Numbered from the stretch's first letter, positions 18,857-28,498 are shown. The stretch: DNA of 64,000 nucleotides from Rhizobium sp. CCGE531 (GCF_003627795.1 NZ_CP032685.1:558001-622000); one strand, 5' to 3'. Translations and numbers: made by a program. Notes: generated from the sequence alone by a model not told the origin.

Positions 18857-19984
18857 ATGACAGCATTTGAGAAATCCCCGCTGGCGAGCGAAAACGAACG
18901 CCTCATCCTTGATATCGTGCGCCGACATGAACCGATCCCGCGCGCCACCATAACGGCCCAAACCAATCTGACGCAGCAATCAGTGCATCGCCTGGTCGAA
19001 ACCTTGATGGCGCGGGGTCTGCTCCGCGCCGGTGCGCCCCTCAAGGGAGCGCGCGGCCAGCCGAGCCCGACAATCGAACTGGCAAGGCAAGCCGCTTACT
19101 CGATCGGCATTTCCGTCAATACCGATGCCGTAACGCTGTCGGTTGCCGATTTCGGCTGCGATATCATTGGTCAGGAGACCTTTAAGGGAGTGCCGGTTGA
19201 TCGCAAGGCAACGCTGGCGGCCCTAGCGCAAGAACTTGATTTTCTTTTGAATGAACAAACACTATCGCGCGATAGTCTTGTCGGGCTGGGCTTTGCCATG
19301 TCCGGTTTTTTTGTCGGTGACAATCGCCATTTCAATGCGCCCGAGCCGTTGCGGGACTGGTCGCTGATCGATCTACAGCCGGAGCTTGAGGATGCGTTCG
19401 GATTGCCGGTGTGGCTGGAAAACAATGCGACGACCGGCGCCATCGGCGAAAGCCTGCGTGGCGTCGGGCGCTGGTGCCAGACCTTCGCCTATCTGTCCTT
19501 CAACTACGGATTTGGCGGCGGTCTTGTCCTCGAGGGCAGGCCTTATCTCGGTTTCCACGGCAATGCGGGGGAATTCAGCGTCATCTATAATCCGGACGAA
19601 GCGCCACGACGACCGGCGCTGCAATATCTTATCCGCATATTGCGCGAGAACGGTATCGAGATAGGCTCCATCGAGGAACTGAAGCAAGATTTCGATCCTT
19701 CCTGGCCGGGCGTGGAGAGTTGGCTCTCCGAAACCATGCCGATGCTTGACCGCTTGATTGCTACGCTTGCCGGGGTGCTCGATCCGCAGGCGATCGTCTT
19801 CGGCGGCCAGCTCCCGCTAAGGCTCGGGCAGATGATCATCGATCGCATGAATGTGCCCTCCCAGCGCCCGCATCGTTATGGTGTCGCACCGCTCGGGCCA
19901 CGGCTGGTTCTCAGTGAGACGAAAGGCGATGCCAGCGCGATCGGGGCCGCCCTGCTTCCGTTGAAGTTCCGGTATTTCCTGTGA
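18857..19984 (+). CDS. ROK-family transcriptional regulator
   Basis: This protein of about 375 residues has an N-terminal winged helix (LILDIVRRHEPIPRATITAQ, then LTQQSVHRLVETLMARGLL) and a ROK domain (FAMSGFFV, VWLENNATTGAIGE, NYGFGGGLVLEG). The zinc-binding Cys cluster of many ROK proteins is missing, and the sugar-site segment reads GNAGEFSV rather than GxxGExGH, so sugar binding or kinase activity is doubtful. The frame extends to 18788, but the ATG at 18857 behind AGGCAAAGGG is more likely. Divergent placement from the GDPD gene suggests that it controls that gene. Confidence 0.82.
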   Translation: MTAFEKSPLASENERLILDIVRRHEPIPRATITAQTNLTQQSVHRLVETLMARGLLRAGAPLKGARGQPSPTIELARQAAYSIGISVNTDAVTLSVADFGCDIIGQETFKGVPVDRKATLAALAQELDFLLNEQTLSRDSLVGLGFAMSGFFVGDNRHFNAPEPLRDWSLIDLQPELEDAFGLPVWLENNATTGAIGESLRGVGRWCQTFAYLSFNYGFGGGLVLEGRPYLGFHGNAGEFSVIYNPDEAPRRPALQYLIRILRENGIEIGSIEELKQDFDPSWPGVESWLSETMPMLDRLIATLAGVLDPQAIVFGGQLPLRLGQMIIDRMNVPSQRPHRYGVAPLGPRLVLSETKGDASAIGAALLPLKFRYFL

Positions 19985-20105
19985 CGTCCGCCCGAACCGC
20001 AACGCCTTCGTGGGACAAGGGGATTTCAGTTCCGCATCATCAATGCTTCAGCGCTGTGTCAGGGGGCGTTGTTAGAGCACGGCCGTATTCTGCTGGACGA
20101 CCGCA

Positions 20106-20723
20106 TTGGCGCGCAAGACTGCAATCATCGTTGGCAATGGCAAGCTCGAGCGCGATCTCTCAGGAATCGTGGACGACGCGCAATTCGTCATGCGCTTCAA
20201 TGAGCCGAACCTCGCCGGGGGTATGAGCGGCGAGCGCACCGATATGATCATGCTGGCCGCGTCGAGCAAGGTCTTGTATCGGCGGCTGATCGATCCCGAC
20301 TTCCTGGACAATGCAGCGCTGAAGGCAGCGAAGGTGCTGATGCTCGCTTATCATCCGAACATCATCCGCAAATATCATCCGCGCCCCAACATCTTTCAGC
20401 GCCTCCAGGGCAGGAGGACCGACTGGACGATGGAGGCGATCGAACGGATGGGCAGCGCCGGCAAGGAGATCCGCATCATGCCGCCGCAGACCTATATCGA
20501 CGGCTGCAACGAACTCGGCATTGCCGGGCGTCGCATGCGTGAGGTCTTTCCGAGCACCGGCTTCCTCGGCATCGGTTATACGCTCGCGACCTTTCCGGTG
20601 TCCGAATGGGATGTCAAACTATGCGGCTTCGGTTGGGAAGGATGGAAGCGGCACGATTGGCAGAACGAGCGGGCCTGGGTCGAAAGCAAGATCGCCAACG
20701 GCCGCGTCACTTGGCTCACGTGA
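20106..20723 (+). CDS. GT29 sialyltransferase-like protein
   Basis: This 205-residue protein begins with IIVGNGKLERDLSGIVDDAQ, then FVMRFNEP and GERTDMIML. This pattern resembles the L-motif of GT29 sialyltransferases (GN-S, ID-D-VxRFN). Rhizobial proteins annotated as urease operon accessory proteins look similar, as far as I remember. The likely role is transfer of a sugar to an unknown acceptor, or a non-catalytic derivative of that fold. It is short for an active GT29 enzyme (usually 300 or more residues). The frame starts with TTG and has a weak ribosome binding site; no upstream ATG fits. It stands alone after the ROK gene. Confidence 0.6.
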   Translation: MARKTAIIVGNGKLERDLSGIVDDAQFVMRFNEPNLAGGMSGERTDMIMLAASSKVLYRRLIDPDFLDNAALKAAKVLMLAYHPNIIRKYHPRPNIFQRLQGRRTDWTMEAIERMGSAGKEIRIMPPQTYIDGCNELGIAGRRMREVFPSTGFLGIGYTLATFPVSEWDVKLCGFGWEGWKRHDWQNERAWVESKIANGRVTWLT

Positions 20724-20775
20724 GCTATCCGATGTGATCGGCTTTGAGAGCTTCGCAGGCCCCCTTTCGCGATCA

Positions 20776-21759
20776 CTACTCTCCCAACAAGCCACGCAGC
20801 TCCGGCAGCCGGTCGTTCACCAGCCAGCCATAATAATTCTCTTCCGGCAGCTTCTTGCCGCCTGAAGCATCCGCGGCCTGTCGCAAGGCAAGTGCGCGCC
20901 GCCGCGGCTGCCCGACATTATAGAGCGTTGCCGTCAGACCGGGATTGTCGGTGATGTCGAAACCCTGGGCGCGATAGGCATCGATCGCATCCCTGACGAT
21001 CGCGGCGATATAGATCACGCTGCGATCGGGATCCATGATGTCACGGTAGATGGCCTGCGGATCGTCGACGGACAGTTTCGACAAGCCGCTGGTGGCATGC
21101 ACGAGATCAGTGGCCTCGAGCGCGGTCAACGGGCTGATCTGGCCAAGGCCGAAGGTTTGGCCCGCGAAGAACGGCTGGAAGAAGGCGCGCTGGAACGTCA
21201 TGTTTTCATAGGCGACGCCATCGATGACCTTGGCGCGAAAACTCTTGTCCCAGGTTTCGTCACGGCATTCCCAGAGTTCGGCGCTGCCGGTGAAGGCATC
21301 GCAATGGGCGAATTCCGGCCTCTTCAGGAAGGCCTGGACGGTCACCTCCTTATAGGCGAACTTGAAATCGGATTGCGAATAGGCAAGCGCCTTGACGTAA
21401 TAGGACTTCACCCTGTTCACGATCGTGATGTTGTACGTATGTTCGCCGACAAGCGCGCCGACAATGTGGATGGGGTCGATCTGATAGGCCGTCGCGGCCT
21501 TCCTGATCGAAGCCACCAGGTCCTTGTCCTCGCGAAGCACGCCGACGATCTTCTGGTATTTTTCCTCATATGTCGTGTTGAACGCCTTCGCCCGCAGCAC
21601 CGATGTGTTGGGTATAGGGGGCTGAAGATTGTTGCGATTGCCCTGGGGGACGCGCACGAGTTCAGACGCGAAGCAAATGTTCGTCAGTGCAAGGACAAAA
21701 AGGAAACCGAGTGCCGGGAAGGTCGACAGGCGTGTTCGCATTCGCAAAATGACTTTCAA
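20776..21759 (-). CDS. DUF1402 family secreted protein, lysozyme-like motifs
   Basis: This 327-residue protein has a signal peptide (hydrophobic stretch at about residues 15-31, ending near CFAS) and matches the DUF1402 family found in Rhizobiales. Three short segments recall soluble lytic transglycosylases: a Glu in GALVGEHTYN, then FGLGQISPLTAL, then TLYNVG. From these I infer a possible peptidoglycan-cleaving or binding role in the periplasm. No enzyme activity is established for the family to my knowledge. It is a single gene, convergent with the GT29-like gene. Confidence 0.65.
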   Translation of the reverse strand: MKVILRMRTRLSTFPALGFLFVLALTNICFASELVRVPQGNRNNLQPPIPNTSVLRAKAFNTTYEEKYQKIVGVLREDKDLVASIRKAATAYQIDPIHIVGALVGEHTYNITIVNRVKSYYVKALAYSQSDFKFAYKEVTVQAFLKRPEFAHCDAFTGSAELWECRDETWDKSFRAKVIDGVAYENMTFQRAFFQPFFAGQTFGLGQISPLTALEATDLVHATSGLSKLSVDDPQAIYRDIMDPDRSVIYIAAIVRDAIDAYRAQGFDITDNPGLTATLYNVGQPRRRALALRQAADASGGKKLPEENYYGWLVNDRLPELRGLLGE

Positions 21760-22026
21760 ATGTTCCCCGGCAGGACGACAATCTTCATACGCGATCGAGA
21801 TGCGAAGGCAAGGGGCGGGCCAAGTTTATTCGGAAGAAGATTATTCGTATGATCGGCAGCGGAATTTATGATTTCTGGTTGTTACGAAGTTGACTGCGGA
21901 TGAAAAAGATATGTCATTTCATGAGCATATCGCACTAGCAGAAGAGTATCGAGCGCGTTTATGATTTGTTTGTCCTAAACGCGAATCTCCGCCGGGGAGT
22001 GGTTAGCTGATAGTTCGGGAGGCCTT

Positions 22027-24498
22027 ATGATTGATGATATTCTCGACCGGATGACGCTTGAGGAGCAGGTTTCGCTGCTGTCGGGCGCCGATTTCTGGAC
22101 TACGGTGCCGGTTGAACGTCTCGGCGTTCCGAAGATCAAGGTCACGGATGGTCCGAACGGCGCGCGCGGTGCGGGCTCGCTTGTTGCCGGCGTCAATGCT
22201 GCCTGCTTTCCCGTCGCCATCGCGCTTGGCGCCACATGGGATCCGGCGCTCGTCCAGCGCATGGGCGCGGCACTCGCCGGTCAGGCCAAGAGCAAGGGCG
22301 CATCGGTGCTCTTGGCGCCGACGGTCAATGTCCACCGGTCCGGCCTGAATGGCCGTAATTTCGAATGCTATTCGGAAGATCCCGTGCTGACGGCCGAACT
22401 CGCTGTCGCCTATATCCAGGGCGTGCAGAGCCAGGGCATTGCCGCCACCATCAAGCATTTCGCGGGCAATGAATCCGAAATCGAGCGTCAGACGATGTCC
22501 TCGGATATCGACGAACGGGCGCTGCGCGAAATCTATCTGCCGCCGTTCGAACAGGCCGTGAAGAAAGCGGGAGTCATGGCGGTCATGTCTTCCTATAACA
22601 GGCTGAACGGTACCTATACCAGCGAGCATTCTTGGCTATTGACCAAGGTCCTGCGCGAGGAATGGGGTTTCGACGGCATCGTCATGTCCGATTGGTTCGG
22701 CTCGCATTCGACGGCGCCGACGGTCAATGCCGGACTTGATCTGGAAATGCCCGGCCCGACGCGTGACCGCGGCGAAAAGCTGGTGGCGGCTGTGCGCAAC
22801 GGCGAGGTGAAGGCGGAGACGGTGCGCGAAGCTGCCAGCCGCATTCTGACGCTGCTCGAGCGCGTGGGTGCTTTCGAGAAGGCACCCGATTTGAGCGAGC
22901 AGGCGCTGGATCTGCCGGAAGACAGGGCTTTGATCCGTCAGCTCGGCGCCGAAGGCGCAGTCCTTTTGAAGAACGACGGCATTCTGCCTCTGCAGAAAGC
23001 AGGGCTCGGGCATGTGGCGGTTATCGGACCGAATGCAGCCGAAGTTCGTGTCATGGGTGGCGGCAGCGCCCAGATTGCCGCGCACTACAAAGTTAGTCCG
23101 CTGGAGGGCATCCGTGAGGCGCTGTCGAATGCCAACAGCATTCATTACGCGGCAGCCTGCCGCAACAATCGGCTGATCAACGTCTTTTCCGGTGAGATGC
23201 GGGTGGAGTATTTCAAGGGCCGCGATCTCGCCGGGCCGGCGATGGCCACCGAAACGGCGAGCAAGGGCGAGTTTTTCTGGTTCGAGCTGCCGTCTTCCGA
23301 ACTTGATCCAAGCGATTTCTCCGCTCGCATGACAGTGTCCTACATTCCGGTGGAAAGCGGCGAGCATGTATTCGGCATGACCAATGCAGGCCTCGCCAGG
23401 CTCTATGTCGATGGCAAGCTCGTCGTGGACGGCTATGACGGCTGGTCTCGCGGCGACAACTATTTCGGCACGGCCAATGTCGAGCAGCGGCAGGCTATTC
23501 ATCTTGAGGCCGGCCAGCGATACCAGATGACCGTCGAATATTGCTCCCCAGCGGCGAGCGAGGAGGGGATCAATCTGACGGCGGTCCGTTTCGGCGTCGA
23601 AAAGCCGCTCGGTGAGGCCGAGATGCTGGATGCCGTCGCAAAAGCCGAGAATGCCGATATCGTCCTGCTCTTTGTGGGTCGTGATGGCGAATGGGATACC
23701 GAAGGGCTCGATCTGCCTGACATGCGCCTGCCCGGCCGGCAGGAGGAGCTGATCGAGCGCGTAGCAACCGTCAACGCTAACGTTATCGTCGTGCTGCAGA
23801 CGGGCGGCCCCATCGAAATGCCTTGGCTCGGTAAGGTCAGGGCCGTGTTGCAGATATGGTATCCTGGCCAGGAATTGGGGCACGCCGTCGCCGATGTGCT
23901 GTTCGGCGATGTCGAGCCCGGCGGCCGCTTGCCGCAGACCTTCCCGAAGCTTCTCTCGGACAATTGCGCCATGGTTGGGGATCCGCAGGTTTATCCCGGC
24001 AAGGACGGGCATGTGCGTTACGCCGAAGGCGTCTTCGTCGGCTATCGTCATCATGATAACAGCGGTATCGAACCCCTGTTTCCGTTCGGCTTCGGTCTCG
24101 GCTACACACGCTTTTCCTGGAGCAAGGCAAAGGCGTCGACGACGCAGATGGGCGCAGAGGGCGTCACGGTTACGATCGATGTCACCAATATCGGCGAGAG
24201 AACGGGCTCCGAACTCGTGCAGCTTTATGTGCGGCCCGTCGGTTCCAAGATCGAGCGTCCGGAAAAGGAGCTGCGCGCCTTTGCCAAGCTGCGACTGGCG
24301 CCGGGCGAAACGGGCACGGCTTCACTGGTCGTGCGGCCGCGTGATCTCAGCTATTTCGATGAGGGAACGAAGACCTTTCGCGCGGCAGCCGGCCGCTACG
24401 AACTTGTTGCTGCCGCCAATGCCGCCGACATCCGGTCCACTGTGGCGATCGAACTCGCAAGCGAATGGATCGGCGAGACTGACGACCGTTCGATTTGA
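22027..24498 (+). CDS. GH3 beta-glucosidase with PA14 domain
   Basis: This 823-residue glycoside hydrolase family 3 enzyme resembles the Agrobacterium cellobiase. The N-terminal barrel has KHFAGNE at about 143-149 and the nucleophile Asp222 in IVMSDW. The second domain begins near residue 280 and is split by a PA14-type insert (about 380-530, with VSYIPVESGEHVF and LYVDGKLVVDG). It closes with a fibronectin-III-like domain (about 735-810). It probably releases glucose from cello- or beta-gluco-oligosaccharides. No signal peptide is seen, so it is cytoplasmic. GGAGGCCTT precedes the ATG. No transporter is adjacent. Confidence 0.9.
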   Translation: MIDDILDRMTLEEQVSLLSGADFWTTVPVERLGVPKIKVTDGPNGARGAGSLVAGVNAACFPVAIALGATWDPALVQRMGAALAGQAKSKGASVLLAPTVNVHRSGLNGRNFECYSEDPVLTAELAVAYIQGVQSQGIAATIKHFAGNESEIERQTMSSDIDERALREIYLPPFEQAVKKAGVMAVMSSYNRLNGTYTSEHSWLLTKVLREEWGFDGIVMSDWFGSHSTAPTVNAGLDLEMPGPTRDRGEKLVAAVRNGEVKAETVREAASRILTLLERVGAFEKAPDLSEQALDLPEDRALIRQLGAEGAVLLKNDGILPLQKAGLGHVAVIGPNAAEVRVMGGGSAQIAAHYKVSPLEGIREALSNANSIHYAAACRNNRLINVFSGEMRVEYFKGRDLAGPAMATETASKGEFFWFELPSSELDPSDFSARMTVSYIPVESGEHVFGMTNAGLARLYVDGKLVVDGYDGWSRGDNYFGTANVEQRQAIHLEAGQRYQMTVEYCSPAASEEGINLTAVRFGVEKPLGEAEMLDAVAKAENADIVLLFVGRDGEWDTEGLDLPDMRLPGRQEELIERVATVNANVIVVLQTGGPIEMPWLGKVRAVLQIWYPGQELGHAVADVLFGDVEPGGRLPQTFPKLLSDNCAMVGDPQVYPGKDGHVRYAEGVFVGYRHHDNSGIEPLFPFGFGLGYTRFSWSKAKASTTQMGAEGVTVTIDVTNIGERTGSELVQLYVRPVGSKIERPEKELRAFAKLRLAPGETGTASLVVRPRDLSYFDEGTKTFRAAAGRYELVAAANAADIRSTVAIELASEWIGETDDRSI

Positions 24499-24540
24499 CG
24501 TTGCGGGAAGCGGCGGCGAGCGGGTTCGCGAATAGGCGTT

Positions 24541-24562
24541 GGGGCGCAATGATATGCGCCCC
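24541..24562. repeat. Short inverted repeat between convergent genes
   Basis: An 8-bp inverted repeat (GGGGCGCA with TGCGCCCC, six-base loop) lies between the GH3 gene and the convergent GGDEF-EAL gene. There is no U tract, so it is at best a weak bidirectional terminator. Confidence 0.3.
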
Positions 24563-24600
24563 GGACGACCGGCCCGCATGCCATTGCGTCCGGAACATTC

Positions 24601-26757
24601 CTAGCGGCGACGCATGCGTTGCGGCGGAACGCGGCCGGAGAATGGTGATCCTTCGTCCTCGTCGGTGGCCGTCATTTGAAAGATCTGTGCGACGGGCTTC
24701 GGGCGGCCAAGGAAGAAGCCCTGTGCTTCGTCGCAGCCTTCGACGCGCAGGATTTCCAGCTGATGATCGGTTTCTACGCCCTCCGCCAGGACCGGAATCT
24801 CGAGGCTCTTGCCGAGTGTCAGCACGGCGCGCACGATCGCCTTTGCCTGGATGCTCCGGTCCACCTCGTTCATGAAGGACCGGTCGAGCTTGATCTTGTC
24901 GAAGGGGAATGAGCGCAGTGTGTCGAGCGACGAATATCCGGTTCCGAAATCATCGATGGCGATGGTTACGCCGAGCGCCCGGATCTGCCGAAGCACATGC
25001 AGCGTGCGGCTCTTGTCGGCGATGATGGTGGACTCGGTGATTTCCAATTCCAGCCGCTTCGGCGGCAGGCCGGTTTCAAGAAGGATCGAATGAACCAGCC
25101 GGGCAAGATCGGCATGGGCAAATTGTACCGGCGAGAGATTGACGGCGATCTTGTAGGGCTTGGCCCATGATGCGGCCTCCCTGCAGGCGGTTCGCAGCAC
25201 CCATTCGCCGATGACGAGGATCGTGCCGCTCTCTTCCGCGATGGGAATGAATTCCGAGGGTGGTACAGCGCCGTGTTCGGGGTGGTGCCAGCGGGCCAGA
25301 ACCTCATAGCCGCAGATCTCGCCGGTGCTGACCGAAGTCTGCACCTGATAATGCAGCTCGAGTTGATCCAGCTCGACGGCGCGGCGCAGATCCTGCGCCA
25401 GCATATGCCGGGCGCGCGCCGCCTCATCCATCCTGGACTCGTAGAAACAGACCGCGCGGCCGACATCAGCCTTGGCGCGATACATGGCGAGATCGGCATT
25501 GCTGACCAGGCGCTCTTGATCGATGCCGTCATCCGGATAGATGGCGACGCCGATGCTCGCGCCGGTCGCCGTCTCGAAATCATCGATGCGGATGGGTTCG
25601 AACAGGGTCTTTTCCAGGCGAGCCACGAAATCCAGGAGCTCGCTTTGGTTCTGGAACCGTTTGACTGCCGCGAACTCGTCGCCGCCGACGCGCGCGACGA
25701 ACTCTCCATCCTTGACGAGACGCGCAAGCCGCCGTCCGATCGCCTTGAGAGCCTGATCACCGGCCTTATGGCCGCGCAGGTCGTTGATCTCCTTGAAGCG
25801 GTCGAGATCTATGCCGATCACCGCAAGTTTGACGCCGTCTTCCTTGGCATGCTGGATTTCGCCCCGAAGATAATCGGCGAAGCTGCCGCGATTGGGCAGG
25901 CCCGTCAGCAGGTCGTTCAGGGCCATATGCTGGAGTTTCAGGATGGATTCGCGCGAGGCGCGCTCATCGATCATGTAGCTTGCGATGCCCGTGCCGATAA
26001 TGAGCAGCCCGCCGCCGGCAACCGCCACGGCCATGGCCTCCAGCGCATAGGAATCGCCAAGTCCGGCGCCGATTGCCAGTGGGGTCACCGATACGGCCGT
26101 CATTGCCGTAAAGTGAAGCGACACGACCGCGACGACGAAAAGGACGAGTGCGGCAAGCCCTGAAAAATGCCAGGGGCGGCGGATCGCTTGATGAAGGGCC
26201 AGCACGGCGAAGATCACCGAAAGCACGACGGAGCCGACGACATAGCCCTCATTCCACTCGACAATGCCATCGACGTGATAGGCCATCATGCCGGTGTAAT
26301 GCATGGCCGTAATCGCAAGGCCGACGATGGCGCCTCCCAATTCCGGCGCTATCCGCGGCAGGCCGGAGAGGGTGATCGTGAAACCGAAGGCGCAGCCGAT
26401 CGCGGCCAGGAGAAGGGAGGCCATGGTGAGGATTGGATCGAAGGTAACCGGCGCCCCGACCTCATAGGCCAGCATGGCGATGAAATGCGTGCACCAGATC
26501 GAGGATCCTGCTGCCACCGCCGTCAGGAAAATCCATCCGCCGCGTTGAACATCGCGCGTCTTTCCCGCCTGCCGCAACAGGCCGAACGTGATCCATCCGC
26601 CGCTGACGCAGACAAATGCCGCAAGAAGAACAAGCCACAGATTATGCTCCGTGAAGATGCAGGAAATAACGCGCACGCAAAAGATCCCAACTATGGTCAA
26701 TGGGGTGAGGGCACCCTCAACCAGGGCATCACCTGAAATCAATGGCACTGCTTTCAC
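24601..26757 (-). CDS. MHYT-GGDEF-EAL cyclic-di-GMP protein
   Basis: This 718-residue membrane protein has an N-terminal MHYT sensor of about seven helices (repeated motifs THFIAM, MHYTGM, LHFTAM between residues 90 and 220; proposed to bind copper and sense diatomic gases), a GGDEF domain with intact GGDEF at 358-362, and an EAL domain whose signature reads EVL (485-487) with DDFGTGYSS intact. It may both make and degrade cyclic di-GMP. The inhibitory RxxD site reads KDGE, so product inhibition is probably lost. The frame opens with GTG at 26757; most relatives start nearer FCVRVISCIFTEHN, so the first 20 or so residues may not be real. Confidence 0.88.
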   Translation of the reverse strand: MKAVPLISGDALVEGALTPLTIVGIFCVRVISCIFTEHNLWLVLLAAFVCVSGGWITFGLLRQAGKTRDVQRGGWIFLTAVAAGSSIWCTHFIAMLAYEVGAPVTFDPILTMASLLLAAIGCAFGFTITLSGLPRIAPELGGAIVGLAITAMHYTGMMAYHVDGIVEWNEGYVVGSVVLSVIFAVLALHQAIRRPWHFSGLAALVLFVVAVVSLHFTAMTAVSVTPLAIGAGLGDSYALEAMAVAVAGGGLLIIGTGIASYMIDERASRESILKLQHMALNDLLTGLPNRGSFADYLRGEIQHAKEDGVKLAVIGIDLDRFKEINDLRGHKAGDQALKAIGRRLARLVKDGEFVARVGGDEFAAVKRFQNQSELLDFVARLEKTLFEPIRIDDFETATGASIGVAIYPDDGIDQERLVSNADLAMYRAKADVGRAVCFYESRMDEAARARHMLAQDLRRAVELDQLELHYQVQTSVSTGEICGYEVLARWHHPEHGAVPPSEFIPIAEESGTILVIGEWVLRTACREAASWAKPYKIAVNLSPVQFAHADLARLVHSILLETGLPPKRLELEITESTIIADKSRTLHVLRQIRALGVTIAIDDFGTGYSSLDTLRSFPFDKIKLDRSFMNEVDRSIQAKAIVRAVLTLGKSLEIPVLAEGVETDHQLEILRVEGCDEAQGFFLGRPKPVAQIFQMTATDEDEGSPFSGRVPPQRMRRR

Positions 26758-27131
26758 GGGTAAATACTGAAAATCGGGTAAAGATACTTTGAGCTAAACG
26801 GCGGTCGGTATGCTGCCTCACGCACGGTCCTGGCCGCGATTCCGGTGTTGGTTGCACTAAATTTTTACAGAGCCACCGATTGCGTCGCGTGGCCGCGTCA
26901 TTCTTGGGAAAATGAGGCTTTTATTTTCATTCACCCGCTCGATGGCTTCATAACTATAAACTTGGTTTTTGGTAAATTTTCCGTGGAAGCGACAATATAA
27001 AATATTGGCATTGCTTTTATCGGAATTTCAATATTTCCGCGCGATAATACCAATTAGTATATTTGAAAATAGTAATACCTAAAATCAACGAATGTTTGAG
27101 GGTGCAACTTGTATAATAGAGAGCTTTCTCG
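26758..27131. other. AT-rich intergenic region
   Basis: About 370 bp lie between divergent genes (the MHYT protein and the TadG-like protein). The right half is strikingly AT-rich compared with its surroundings. No small ORF with a good ribosome binding site was found. It probably holds the two promoters. Confidence 0.6.
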
Positions 27132-28460
27132 GTGAGAAAATCCTGGAGCCGTCCGCGTTCGTTCGATGCGTTGCATAAGCTTTTGCGAAAATTACTCGCG
27201 GAGAGGTCGGGCAACTTTGGGATAACGACTGCCCTGATCGCTGTTCCGCTAATCGCGGCAGGCGGCCTGGCGCTTGATGTCACCAATGCCATGCTCGTCA
27301 GGACGGAATTGCAAAATGCCGCGGATGCAGCCGCGGTCGGTGCAATCGCAGATTCATCCCCGGCCGTCGCGGCTGCCATGGCTATGACGCAGGACGGCAC
27401 CGTCACTATCGGTCAGGATGATGCCAACAAGCTCTTTCTAGGTCAGGCGTCCGGCGATCTTCCGAACACGCCTGTGACCGTCAATGTCGCGGTGACACGC
27501 ACGGGAAACATCGTCTCGTCGATTGTCAGCTTCTCGGCCAATGTGCCGACCACGCTCAGCCAGATTATCGGGAAGACGTCCATTCCCGTGAGCGGTTCCG
27601 CATCCGCGCAGTATCAGACGGCGACCTTCATGGACTTCTATATGTTGCTGGACAACACGCCTTCCATGGGGATCGGTGCTACCATGACCGATATTCAGAC
27701 AATGGTGGCAAACACGTCAGACAAATGCGCCTTTGCCTGCCACGATCAAAATAACCCCAACAATTACTACAATCTTGCAAGTCGGCTTGGCGTCAAGACC
27801 CGCATTGCTGTCGTCGGGCAGGCGACACAGTCGCTTACGGATACTGCTAAGACGAACCGGGTAACACCCGATCAGTACAGGATGGCCGTCTATACATTCG
27901 GTTCTGACACGACGAAAATTGGCTTGACCAACGTATCAGCGCTGTCATCCGATATGGCGCAGGTTAAAAATGCGACTGGTGCCGTGGACCTGATGAGTGT
28001 CCGAGGACAAGGCGACAACAACGACCAGGATACGAGTTTCGATACCATGCTGACGCAACTCGCGCCGATCATCGGCACCGGCGGCAGCGGAAAAACCAGC
28101 TCCGATCGTCAGAAGGTCCTCTTCCTTGTCACTGACGGCGTCGGTGACAGCTATAAGCCCAACACCTGCACCAAGCCGACCACGGGCGGGCGTTGCCAGG
28201 AGCCGCTCGCCACTGCCTTCTGCCAGCCCCTGAAGAACCAGAATATCAAGATCGCCATCCTTTACACGACCTATTTTCCCCTGCCGACAAACGGCTGGTA
28301 CAATCAATGGATCGCGCCCTTCCAATCGCAGATCGGGACGAACCTGCAGAGCTGCGCCTCGCCTGGGCTCTACTTCGAAGTCAGTCCGACGCAGGGCATT
28401 TCCGACGCCATGAATGCCTTGTTCCTGAAGGTCATTCGCACGCCGCGCATTACAAGCTGA
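27132..28460 (+). CDS. TadG-like pilus-associated protein with vWA domain
   Basis: This 442-residue protein has an N-terminal TadE/TadG-type prefix: basic residues, then ERSGNFGITTALIAVPLIAAGG with a single membrane helix, then DVTNAMLVRTELQNAADAAA. A von Willebrand factor A-like domain follows, with the incomplete MIDAS DNTPSMG at about residue 173 and FLVTDGVGD. Such proteins sit in the envelope and act with Flp/Tad pili. Cys pairs in the domain may form disulphides. The start codon is GTG, giving MRKSW. No other tad gene is adjacent, so it is an orphan in this window. Confidence 0.8.
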   Translation: MRKSWSRPRSFDALHKLLRKLLAERSGNFGITTALIAVPLIAAGGLALDVTNAMLVRTELQNAADAAAVGAIADSSPAVAAAMAMTQDGTVTIGQDDANKLFLGQASGDLPNTPVTVNVAVTRTGNIVSSIVSFSANVPTTLSQIIGKTSIPVSGSASAQYQTATFMDFYMLLDNTPSMGIGATMTDIQTMVANTSDKCAFACHDQNNPNNYYNLASRLGVKTRIAVVGQATQSLTDTAKTNRVTPDQYRMAVYTFGSDTTKIGLTNVSALSSDMAQVKNATGAVDLMSVRGQGDNNDQDTSFDTMLTQLAPIIGTGGSGKTSSDRQKVLFLVTDGVGDSYKPNTCTKPTTGGRCQEPLATAFCQPLKNQNIKIAILYTTYFPLPTNGWYNQWIAPFQSQIGTNLQSCASPGLYFEVSPTQGISDAMNALFLKVIRTPRITS

Positions 28461-28498
28461 CGGCAGGGGCGCGCAATCGCCAGCGACCTCAAGGAGAC

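Noticed and set aside
22636..24054. Long open frame of about 470 codons on the minus strand
   Set aside because: It lies wholly antisense to the GH3 gene, whose motifs are clear, and its translation shows the composition of a GC-rich codon shadow.
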